7,876 nt of DNA, taken from contig JAKAMS010000110.1 in NCBI GenBank assembly GCA_021812745.1, forward strand, positions 1 through 7,876, written 5' to 3'. The first letter of the stretch is position 1. Each line of letters begins with the position of its first letter. Both the position numbers and the translations under genes were made by a program. Of this stretch, positions 1 through 6,709 are shown in pieces. The DNA comes from Bacteroidota bacterium. GTDB lineage: Bacteria; Bacteroidota; Ignavibacteria; Ignavibacteriales; Melioribacteraceae. The notes below the pieces were generated by a model, which saw nothing but the letters and a program-made list of their open reading frames with translations, made no database searches and had not been told where the DNA came from.

Positions 1-138
1 GTCCGCCTCGAAGGAACTAACGCTATTGAAGCAAAAGAACTTTTAGAAAATTCGGGATTGAATTTTGAAGTCGCTACAACTTTGCATGATGCGGCTAAAA
101 AAGTTACTTCCGTTCTTTCTATGAAAACTGTGATATAA
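1..138 (+). CDS. sucC: Succinyl-CoA synthetase (ADP/GDP-forming) beta subunit, C-terminal end (5' truncated by the window)
   Basis: Only the last 45 residues are present, read in frame 1 from the first base to a TAA at 136-138. They contain VRLEGTN near the start, then a GLNF segment and a DAAKKV segment. This is the order seen at the C-terminus of SucC, where E. coli has VRLEGNNAE, SGLN and DAAQQV. The beta subunit pairs with SucD and couples succinyl-CoA cleavage to NDP phosphorylation in the TCA cycle, in the cytoplasm. The fragment lies in the C-terminal ligase/CoA-binding-like domain, so the ATP-grasp domain and nucleotide preference cannot be seen. No sucD follows directly; a strong hairpin comes after the stop, so sucC appears to end its transcription unit here. 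Malate-CoA ligase beta subunits have related C-termini and are a less likely alternative. Confidence 0.88.
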   Translation, partial: VRLEGTNAIEAKELLENSGLNFEVATTLHDAAKKVTSVLSMKTVI

Positions 139-142
139 ATAT

Positions 143-171
143 TTGTAGTTGAGTATAAAATAAATTATAAT
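143..171 (+). promoter_or_regulatory. Candidate promoter for the 123-residue gene
   Basis: TTGTAG (143-148) and a perfect TATAAT (166-171) are separated by 17 bases. The predicted start near 178 would fall inside the hairpin at 171-200 and about 38 bases before the ATG at 216. The -35 box matches the consensus in only its first three bases. The region is very AT-rich, so a chance match is quite possible, and it does not fit the Bacteroidota TAnnTTTG form. Confidence 0.25.
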
Positions 172-200
172 AAACCCGATTTCTAAACAAATCGGGTTTA
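171..200 (+). terminator. Hairpin terminator downstream of sucC
   Basis: A perfect inverted repeat: TAAACCCGATTT (171-182) pairs with AAATCGGGTTTA (189-200), giving 12 bp around a 6-base loop, with a CCCG/CGGG core. It begins 33 bases after the sucC stop. The end of the stem supplies a short TTTA run but no long T tract follows, so termination strength is uncertain. An A-rich stretch on the left side could make it work in the other direction too. Confidence 0.7.
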
Positions 201-215
201 TGGTTAAGTATAAAG

Positions 216-587
216 ATGATAGAGATAAAAATAACAATTGATTCAGCTTTAACACTTCTTCTCGAAAGAATGAACATTGAGTTAAAGATTCGTCAAAGAG
301 ATATGATCGTTCCCAAGGGATTAAGAATTGAGAACTTGCCATATAAACAACTTTTGCCAATAGTTGAATCCTCTATTTTTGATACTGTCTTTCTTTTGCC
401 TGTTGAATTAGTTGCGCAAGAAACCAACCTAATTAATATTATTACTGGTACAGTAAGAGCGCTATCGCGCATTTTGCACCAGGAAGAGTTCAAATCATTT
501 TCTTCTCAACAAGCTTTTAGATTGATACAGCCGATAGTAAATCATTTACAATCGCATATAGAGAATAAAAATTTTCAAAACAATTGA
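216..587 (+). CDS. Unrecognised 123-residue protein
   Basis: I do not recognise this protein. It reads openly from ATG 216 to TGA 585-587. It has no signal peptide, no long hydrophobic segment and no cysteine. It looks largely alpha-helical and cytoplasmic: a helical N-terminus (SALTLLLERMNIEL), a middle segment rich in hydrophobic residues (about 55-85), and a C-terminal helix ending in an Asn/Lys-rich tail. The codon choice resembles that of its neighbours, which supports a real gene over chance. No clear Shine-Dalgarno precedes 216; in-frame ATGs at 270 and 303 would also work but would remove the first helix. It stands alone between the sucC hairpin and the histidine kinase, so context gives no function. 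An accessory or lineage-specific protein is the safest description. Confidence 0.62.
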   Translation: MIEIKITIDSALTLLLERMNIELKIRQRDMIVPKGLRIENLPYKQLLPIVESSIFDTVFLLPVELVAQETNLINIITGTVRALSRILHQEEFKSFSSQQAFRLIQPIVNHLQSHIENKNFQNN

Positions 588-617
588 GTGTATCAATCTT
601 AAAATTCCCCATCTGAT

Positions 618-631
618 TTATATGCATATAA
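618..631. promoter_or_regulatory. Perfect 14-bp palindrome upstream of the histidine kinase gene
   Basis: TTATATGCATATAA reads the same on both strands. It lies 31 bases after the stop of the 123-residue gene and about 137 bases before the kinase ATG. The size and symmetry suit a dimeric regulator's operator, but no flanking promoter boxes are convincing, and a 14-bp palindrome rich in A and T can arise by chance. No function is assigned. Confidence 0.3.
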
Positions 632-768
632 CGACTTAATTCAACGGATATAAAAACCATTGTGGGTTTATTGTGAATGGTGGAAATGAGAACGGTTCAT
701 ACAACGTAAAAGATAAAAATTAATTAAATGGAAATTTTTTTTTGAAATACGGTCTTTAAAAATTGAAC

Positions 769-3700
769 ATGACTATTCAGCAAATACCCAAACGGTTTCC
801 GCTAACTCTTTTTTTAATTTTCTTTGCTATATCCATCATCCTAATTTTTGCTGGTTTGTTTTTATATAATATTCAGAAAACAGAAATAAAATCCAGCATC
901 TACTCAAACTTAGAATCCATATCAAATTTTAAAAAAGATCAGATCATTTCCTGGAGAAATTACCGGTTGAATGATGCATATGAAATTCAAGGTAACCAAT
1001 CTTTTATTCATGATGTTAAAACATGGCTTAGTCATAAAAACGATTTTGTTACTAAAGATAGAATTGTAAAGTGGATTGAAACATTAAGTCGTGATAGTAA
1101 TTATTATAGCATCTTCTTGCTGGATAATAAAACGAATATACAATTATCGTGGAATGATAAAGAGAAGCTCGGTCGAAATGCATTGAAGTCTTTCAAAGAT
1201 GCTGTAGAAAGCAAAAAGATAATTATTTCCGATCTTCACCGGGCAGAAACCTATTCTCAAATTCATATTGATGTGATGATTCCTCTTGTATATAGAATTG
1301 GTGGAAAAGAAGAAGTGACTGGTCTTATGATGATTCGTATAGATCCTTCTAAATTTCTCTATCCATTAATTCAGTCTTTGCCCTCGCCGAGTAGAACAAC
1401 CGAAACAGAACTTATCCGAAGAGAAGGAAATTACGCTCTGTTTCTAAATGAATTAAGATATAAAAAAAATACTGCTCTTAAATATAAGCTAGACCTAAAA
1501 GATACTTTGCTTCCTGCAACCAAAGCCGCCCTGGGTCATAAAGGAATTTTCGAAGGGAAAGATTACAGAGGTGTTAATGTACTTTCAAATATTACACAGA
1601 TACCGGAAGCAAATTGGTCTATGATTACCAAAGTTGATGTTGATGAAATCTATACTCCTTTATTTGAAAGATCCCGTATAATTGCGCTATTCATTCTGGT
1701 TCTTATTTTCTTAACTGCAATCAGTGTCTATCTTTTCTGGAAGAATCAACAGGCTAAATATTATAAAACGAAGTATAAGTTAGAACTCGAAAAGAAAGTT
1801 CTGGAAAAACGTTACTCCTATCTGATGAAAAACGCCAACGATATTATTCTCCTTATAAATGAAGGCGGAAAAATTATAGACGCAAATGATAGAGCTCTCT
1901 CTGTATATGGCTATAGTAGAGAAGAATTATTGGAGCGCAATGTTTTTGATATTCGTTCCGAAGAGAGTGGAGAATTAGTTACAAAACAAATGGAAGAAGT
2001 GAGAATTAGGGGAGGGCTAATATTTGAAACGGTTCACCGCAAAAAAGACAGATCATTATTCCCGGTTGAAGTCAGCTCGTGTCTTATAGAAATAGAAAAT
2101 TCAATTTTCTATCAGAGTATTATACGAGATATTACCGAACGGAAAGACTCGGAACAGAAATTAGAACGGCTTAACAGAATGTATTCTCTGCTAAGTCAGA
2201 TTAATCAAGAAATTGTTAGAGTTAATGAGCAAGAAAAATTGTTCAACCTAATATGTTTTATTGCAATAGAACATGGCAAATTTGAACTGGCGTGGTTTGG
2301 GTTGTTGAATAATGAAAAGAAAGAAATAAGTATTGTAGCACTATCGGCAAACAGAAAAGAACCTTTCTCAAACCGGGTTATTTCTTTTAAGGACGACGAT
2401 TCAAACCCAGACATTTACAGCAATTCAATTAACTCGGGAACTATAACTGTTTATAACGATATTTCCGCAGAAAATAATTTTACGGATCAGTTTGTAGCCG
2501 AAGACAAATCTAATTTACAATCTTTGATTGTTGTCCCAATTCATTTTGAAGAAAAAATCATCGGCTTCTTTGCTGTTTATTCCTCTACAAAAAACTATTT
2601 CGATTCAGAGCAGATTGGATTGTTCGAAGAAGTCGGAATGGATATTTCATTTGCTTTAGAAAACATGAAGTCAGAAAGAACTCTTAGAGAAAGTGAGTAC
2701 TGGCTCAAAAAATCTCAAGCAGTTGCCCGGTTGGGTTCTTATGCACTTGATTTCAAAACCCGGCTCTGGACGAGCTCCGAGATACTTGATAATATATTTG
2801 GCATTGATGAAAATTATGAAAAAAGTATTGATGGCTGGAATAAGCTTGTACACCCGGACCAGAGGGAGGAGATGCTTGAATATTTTGATGCCATAATTAA
2901 GAACAAACAAAATTTTAATAAAGATTATAGGATTAACAGTCTGGAAGAGAAATGGGTTTTGGGGCTTGGTGAATTTGAATATGACGAGAATGGTGAACCA
3001 TTAACTATGTTTGGAACCATTCAAGACATTACAGAAAAAAAGAAAGCAACCATTGAACTAACTAAAGCCAAAGAAAAAGCTGAGAACTCAGAAAAAATTA
3101 AATCAGAATTTCTTGCTCAAATGTCGCACGAAATTAGAACCCCAATTAATATAATTCTCAACTTCATCAATTTCCTCAAGGAAGAATTCGAGACAAAATT
3201 AAGTCACGAGGTTTATGCGTCTTTTTATAATATCGAATCTGCTTCCAAAAGAATAATAAGAACAATAGACCTAATTCTTAACATGTCGGAAATTCAAACA
3301 AAAACTGTTAAAATCTCTCCAAGGATATTCGATATTGATAAATCTATCTTAACCGTTCTTTACAAAGAATATCAATGTTATGCTGAGAGCAAAAAATTAT
3401 CTTTTGATTATAGCGTTGAAACAAGTAATACACAGATTGTTGCTGATGATTATTGTGTAACACAGATTTTCGCAAATCTAATTGATAATGCTTTCAAGTA
3501 TACTAATCATGGTAAAATCGAAATAAAAGTTAAACGAAATCCAAATGATAAATTAATTGTTGAAGTAAAAGATACGGGAATTGGGATAGCTAAAGAATTT
3601 ATTCCAGAACTTTTTTCGGCATTCTTGCAAGAAGATCAAGGATACTCGCGCAAGTATGAAGGCAACGGTTTAGGACTGGCACTTGTGAAAAATTATTGCG

Positions 3701-3774
3701 AAATGAACAACGCTTCTATAGAAGTTGAAAGCACCAAAGGAGTTGGTTCAACCTTTAGAATTATTTTCAGTTGA
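769..3774 (+). CDS. Membrane-bound sensor histidine kinase with PAS-GAF-PAS input domains
   Basis: A 1001-residue two-component sensor that autophosphorylates on His and passes the phosphate to a response regulator. Order of parts: TM1 about 12-33; extracytoplasmic region about 34-303, opening with the KKDQIISWRNYRLNDA pattern seen in Cache-like sensors; TM2 about 304-326; coiled linker; PAS 349-459 ending in a DITERK PAC motif; GAF about 471-635; PAS 642-758 ending in DITEKKK; HisKA with SHEIRTP (phospho-acceptor His787); HATPase with N box N903/N907, G1 box DTGIG at 935-939 and G2 box GNGLGL at 965-970. All catalytic boxes are intact. There is no HAMP and no receiver domain, and no response regulator lies beside it, so it is an orphan kinase. 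The ATG at 769 is preferred; a TTG at 763, two codons upstream, is the only other start because a stop lies at 757. The ligand is unknown. Confidence 0.93.
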   Translation: MTIQQIPKRFPLTLFLIFFAISIILIFAGLFLYNIQKTEIKSSIYSNLESISNFKKDQIISWRNYRLNDAYEIQGNQSFIHDVKTWLSHKNDFVTKDRIVKWIETLSRDSNYYSIFLLDNKTNIQLSWNDKEKLGRNALKSFKDAVESKKIIISDLHRAETYSQIHIDVMIPLVYRIGGKEEVTGLMMIRIDPSKFLYPLIQSLPSPSRTTETELIRREGNYALFLNELRYKKNTALKYKLDLKDTLLPATKAALGHKGIFEGKDYRGVNVLSNITQIPEANWSMITKVDVDEIYTPLFERSRIIALFILVLIFLTAISVYLFWKNQQAKYYKTKYKLELEKKVLEKRYSYLMKNANDIILLINEGGKIIDANDRALSVYGYSREELLERNVFDIRSEESGELVTKQMEEVRIRGGLIFETVHRKKDRSLFPVEVSSCLIEIENSIFYQSIIRDITERKDSEQKLERLNRMYSLLSQINQEIVRVNEQEKLFNLICFIAIEHGKFELAWFGLLNNEKKEISIVALSANRKEPFSNRVISFKDDDSNPDIYSNSINSGTITVYNDISAENNFTDQFVAEDKSNLQSLIVVPIHFEEKIIGFFAVYSSTKNYFDSEQIGLFEEVGMDISFALENMKSERTLRESEYWLKKSQAVARLGSYALDFKTRLWTSSEILDNIFGIDENYEKSIDGWNKLVHPDQREEMLEYFDAIIKNKQNFNKDYRINSLEEKWVLGLGEFEYDENGEPLTMFGTIQDITEKKKATIELTKAKEKAENSEKIKSEFLAQMSHEIRTPINIILNFINFLKEEFETKLSHEVYASFYNIESASKRIIRTIDLILNMSEIQTKTVKISPRIFDIDKSILTVLYKEYQCYAESKKLSFDYSVETSNTQIVADDYCVTQIFANLIDNAFKYTNHGKIEIKVKRNPNDKLIVEVKDTGIGIAKEFIPELFSAFLQEDQGYSRKYEGNGLGLALVKNYCEMNNASIEVESTKGVGSTFRIIFS

Positions 3775-3962
3775 TTTTCTTACCGATCAAGACTATCTGT
3801 CAAAGTAAAATTCTCACCATTTTTCAATTTCATTAAGTAATCAAAATCTTTTTAGTCAAAAAGAGAGAAAATTGTTAATTTTAATAAGACAATTTCATTC
3901 TTTGCTCTTTGTTTAAATGTAGAATGATCATTTCTTGACTTCAAATTAAAGCTTAATAAAAA

Positions 3963-5171
3963 ATGCTTCACGATAAAAATGATAACCAAAATATAGTCGG
4001 TACTACAAAACTCTTTGCAAGTCTTTTTGGAAATACTTCCGGAGCGGTTCTTACTATTAGTCCCGCCAGCATAATACTTCTTGGCGACCACACACATTAC
4101 AACGATGGTGTTCTTATCTCTGCAAGTATAGATAGATACTGGACCTTTTTGGTTCGAAAAAGAAAGGATTATGAAATTAATATTGCTTCAACTGAATCCA
4201 ACAAGATAACCAACATTTGTTTAGATAAGCTTGATGAAGAATCTGATAATACATATAAACTGATTAGGGGATTACTGAAAATTTTGAAAGAAGAGAATCT
4301 TATTAGATTTGGGTTTGATTGCGTAGTGTCTTCATCCGTTCCGGACTGTATTGGGCTCGGGTCTTCTGCGGCTCACCAAGTCGGATTCTTGAACAGTATA
4401 AGGAAATTATTCGCTTTAAAAATTGACGATGAAAAGTTGCTTAGCATAGTCCGCAAGAACGAACTAAATATAATTGGTAAAATTTCTAATATAGCTCATC
4501 ACTACACAGTGCAATTTGCCAAAAAGGATAAACTTTTTTTTATTGATTTAAGGACCAAAGAGTATAAAACAATTAGCTGGACTAATGGAGAACATTCCTT
4601 GGTAATTTGTGATTCAGGAAAAGAAATAATTGAGCCGCAAAATGTTTGCAATGAAAGAATAGAGGAATGTGAAGTGGGCGTTAAAGCATTACGTTTGTAT
4701 TTATGGGGGATTAAAAACCTCCGAGATATACAAGTGGATTTTTTGTACAAACATTATCATATGCTGCCTAAAAGAATTTTTAATCGCGTTCTTTATAATG
4801 TAAAAGAGAGGACACGAGCTCAAGAAGCAATTAAGCACCTTAGAAAAAAATCCATAACAAATTTTGGCAATACTATTATTGAGTCCCATAATAATTTAGC
4901 CGAGGATTACGATCTCAGCAATGAACATAGTGATTTTTTGTTTAAGGAATCTCAACAAATGGAAGGAGTTTATTGCTCTAAGATAATTTGCTGCTCGCCT
5001 GTACGAAGCACTTTCCATTTTATAGACGATGACAAACTGGACCAATATGAAGTTTCGATAAAAAAATCTTTCAAGAATCATTTTCAAAATGAGCTTAAGA
5101 TTTATTCAGTAAAACTAAGCGGCGGCGTGCAACAGATTTCCTTAAAAGAATTGGAATTCAGCATACAATAA
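3963..5171 (+). CDS. Galactokinase-family GHMP protein with degenerate active site (probable pseudokinase)
   Basis: A 402-residue protein, close to the usual galactokinase length (E. coli about 382). It aligns to GalK end to end: motif 1 at 33-49 (SPASIILLGDHTHYNDG), AIDRY-like SASIDRY at 53-59, motif 2 VPDCIGLGSSAA at 126-137, a CDSG...CNERIEEC block at 216-236, and IESHNNLAEDYDLS at 306-319. True GalK phosphorylates galactose at C1 in the Leloir pathway. Against human GALK1 numbering, Arg37 is Ser36 here, Glu43 is Asp42, Asp46 is His45, Gly183 is Asn176, the catalytic Asp186 is His179, and Tyr236 is Cys229; only His44 (His43) is kept. The GGGFGGC third motif is CCSPVRS (343-349). The frame is intact, so this is not a decayed pseudogene. 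It could bind nucleotide without catalysis, have a regulatory role, or act on another substrate. No galT, galE or galM is nearby. The ATG lacks a clear Shine-Dalgarno. Confidence 0.85.
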   Translation: MLHDKNDNQNIVGTTKLFASLFGNTSGAVLTISPASIILLGDHTHYNDGVLISASIDRYWTFLVRKRKDYEINIASTESNKITNICLDKLDEESDNTYKLIRGLLKILKEENLIRFGFDCVVSSSVPDCIGLGSSAAHQVGFLNSIRKLFALKIDDEKLLSIVRKNELNIIGKISNIAHHYTVQFAKKDKLFFIDLRTKEYKTISWTNGEHSLVICDSGKEIIEPQNVCNERIEECEVGVKALRLYLWGIKNLRDIQVDFLYKHYHMLPKRIFNRVLYNVKERTRAQEAIKHLRKKSITNFGNTIIESHNNLAEDYDLSNEHSDFLFKESQQMEGVYCSKIICCSPVRSTFHFIDDDKLDQYEVSIKKSFKNHFQNELKIYSVKLSGGVQQISLKELEFSIQ

Positions 5172-5226
5172 ATTCTTTTGAAATCAATTTTAAAATCACA
5201 TCCGAAATATCCAAACTAATTTCAAC

Positions 5227-5257
5227 TTGATTTTCACTTTTGTTAGCTATACATTTT
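5227..5257 (+). promoter_or_regulatory. Candidate Bacteroidota-type promoter for the TPR-aroE operon
   Basis: TTG at 5227-5229, a 20-base spacer, then TACATTTT (5250-5257). This matches seven of eight positions of the -7 element TAnnTTTG and the accepted spacing to the -33 TTG described for Bacteroidota primary sigma factors. Read as a classical promoter it is TTGATT, 17 bases, TACATT. Transcription would start near 5264, giving a leader of about 18 bases. The position, just before a well-spaced ribosome site, adds support. Confidence 0.42.
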
Positions 5258-5270
5258 CTTCCGAATTAAC

Positions 5271-5276
5271 AGGGAG
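5271..5276 (+). promoter_or_regulatory. Ribosome binding site of the TPR gene
   Basis: AGGGAG ends five bases before ATG 5282. It stands out because the other starts in the window lack a recognisable Shine-Dalgarno. It fixes the start of the TPR protein at 5282. Confidence 0.6.
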
Positions 5277-5281
5277 TATTA

Positions 5282-6706
5282 ATGAGTTTTTCTGAGGATT
5301 ATCTCAATGACAATTATGAATCAGAATTTGATGAAGAAGAAGTAAAATTAAAAATAAACACTTGCAGAGAACATATAGATAACGGTTATACCTTTGTACA
5401 TCTAGATTTTATCGAAGAGGTAATTCAACTATGTCTTGAATATGACTACGTTGAAGATGGTTTATATTTAGCAGATGCATTACTAAACGCCGTTCCGTAC
5501 AATTCAGAAGCTTGGCAATACAAAGGAATACTTCTCAATAATACGTTCAGTTTTGAGCAGGCCAACAGTTGTTTTGAAAAAGCCCTCGCGTTGAATCCAA
5601 ACGACGTTGAAACCTTCATCAATAAATCAATTGCGGAAGATAATTTGGGAATGTTCGAAGACGCTGTTAAATCGTTGATTAGAGCATTGGAAATTGAACC
5701 AAACAACGAGGAAACTCTTTTCAATCTTGGAATTCTATATGAGAAGAAAGAAAAGTACGCGGAAGCCATCGGCTATTTTGATAAATCAATAGAAGCCGAT
5801 CCGGAATACATTGAGGCATGGTATGAATTGGGCTATTGTTACGAGAACATAAACCAATTAGACAAAGCTCTTTCTGCTTACGATAAATATTTAGAATTGG
5901 ATCCCAACAGTTTTACCGGCTGGTATAATAAAGGAATTGTTCTGGTTCGACTTGAACAATTTGAAAAAGCGATTAACTGTTTTGAACTTTCGATCGCGTT
6001 GAAGGATGATTTTTCAAGTTCATGGTTTAACTGCGGATATTCTTACGCGCGCGTTGGAAGAGTTAATGATGCGCTGAAATCTTACAAGAGAGCCAACGAA
6101 CTTGACCCGTTTGATGAAACAATTCTTTTTAACATGGGACAAACTTATGAAGAACTTGGTTCGTTTCATCAAGCAATCAGATATTATTCAGAATCAATTA
6201 AACTTGATGGCGAATACTATGAAGCATTTCTTGCGCGCGGTTATTGTTATGATTCTGTGGGAAAATATCAACTGGCACTAAAGGATTTTAACAAAGCAAT
6301 TTCCTTAACAAGCAGTCCGGAAGACGCATGGTTTGCTATTGCCGATTTGGAATATTCGCTGGGAAATGTGCAAGAATCTATAAGCAACTATTTGAAAGCC
6401 GTAGAGCATAACAAAAATAATTTTGACGCATGGTCTAAACTTGCCGAGACTTACATTGAGATTGGACTGTGGCTGGAAAGCTTAAAGGCATTTGATGAAT
6501 GTATTAGAATAGAACCGAAGAAAGCAACTTCGTTTTACGGTAAAGCAAAAATAAATTTTTTGCTTGGGCATACACAAGAAGCGATCGAGTGTTTAAAAGC
6601 CGCATTCGAACTTGACCCGAATATGAGAAATGAATTCACAAAAGATTATCCGGAAGTTAAAACATCAAAACTGTTTACAAAATTACTGGACGAAAACAAA
6701 TCATAA
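5282..6706 (+). CDS. Tetratricopeptide repeat protein, eleven tandem TPRs
   Basis: A 474-residue soluble protein with no signal peptide or membrane segment. Residues 1-72 are an acidic leader (SEDYLND, SEFDEEE) followed by helices. From 73 to 446 come eleven 34-residue TPR units with no insertion or deletion: the aromatic/hydrophobic position recurs at 78, 112, 146, 180, 214, 248, 282, 316, 350, 384 and 418, and the closing Pro or its equivalent at 72, 106, 140, 174, 208 and so on. A short capping tail follows (447-474). TPR arrays form a superhelical groove that binds peptides or partner proteins; no enzyme domain is present, so the partner is unknown. The gene opens an operon: its TAA is three bases before the aroE ATG. 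That suggests co-expression with aroE, not necessarily a role in shikimate synthesis. Confidence 0.9.
   Translation: MSFSEDYLNDNYESEFDEEEVKLKINTCREHIDNGYTFVHLDFIEEVIQLCLEYDYVEDGLYLADALLNAVPYNSEAWQYKGILLNNTFSFEQANSCFEKALALNPNDVETFINKSIAEDNLGMFEDAVKSLIRALEIEPNNEETLFNLGILYEKKEKYAEAIGYFDKSIEADPEYIEAWYELGYCYENINQLDKALSAYDKYLELDPNSFTGWYNKGIVLVRLEQFEKAINCFELSIALKDDFSSSWFNCGYSYARVGRVNDALKSYKRANELDPFDETILFNMGQTYEELGSFHQAIRYYSESIKLDGEYYEAFLARGYCYDSVGKYQLALKDFNKAISLTSSPEDAWFAIADLEYSLGNVQESISNYLKAVEHNKNNFDAWSKLAETYIEIGLWLESLKAFDECIRIEPKKATSFYGKAKINFLLGHTQEAIECLKAAFELDPNMRNEFTKDYPEVKTSKLFTKLLDENKS
5498..6619 (+). repeat. Eleven in-phase 102-bp TPR-coding units
   Basis: The TPR array (residues 73-446) is encoded by eleven consecutive 102-base units without any length change. 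The units match at the protein level (the W/F/L, G, Y, A, F and D/N-P positions) but have diverged in nucleotide sequence, so this is an old coding repeat, not a recent tandem duplication. Confidence 0.8.
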
Positions 6707-6709
6707 CCT

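Noticed and set aside
43..360. Open minus-strand frame of 105 codons across the sucC end and the start of the 123-residue gene
   Set aside because: It runs through the sucC hairpin and opposite two better-supported genes, and its translation resembles low-complexity AT-rich noise.
3869..3895. AAATTGT / ACAATTT inverted repeat with a 13-base spacer in the gap after the kinase gene
   Set aside because: Seven A/T-rich base pairs with a long spacer are expected by chance in such AT-rich DNA, and there is no T tract or promoter box at a sensible distance.
3852..4097. Open minus-strand frame in the gap before the galactokinase-like gene
   Set aside because: More than half of it is opposite the conserved N-terminus of the galactokinase-family protein, and no family features are visible.
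3963..5171. Calling the gene galK with galactokinase activity
   Set aside because: The family membership is clear, but the catalytic Asp and most sugar-binding residues are absent, so the symbol would assert an activity the sequence argues against.
5178..5225. TTGAAAT / ATTTCAA inverted repeat after the galactokinase-like gene
   Set aside because: The arms are short and A/T-rich, with a 34-base loop, so a terminator or operator call is not supportable.
5446..5769. Open minus-strand frame of 107 codons inside the TPR gene
   Set aside because: It lies wholly opposite a strong TPR-coding region, and its translation has no recognisable motif. It is a shadow of the repeat-rich gene.
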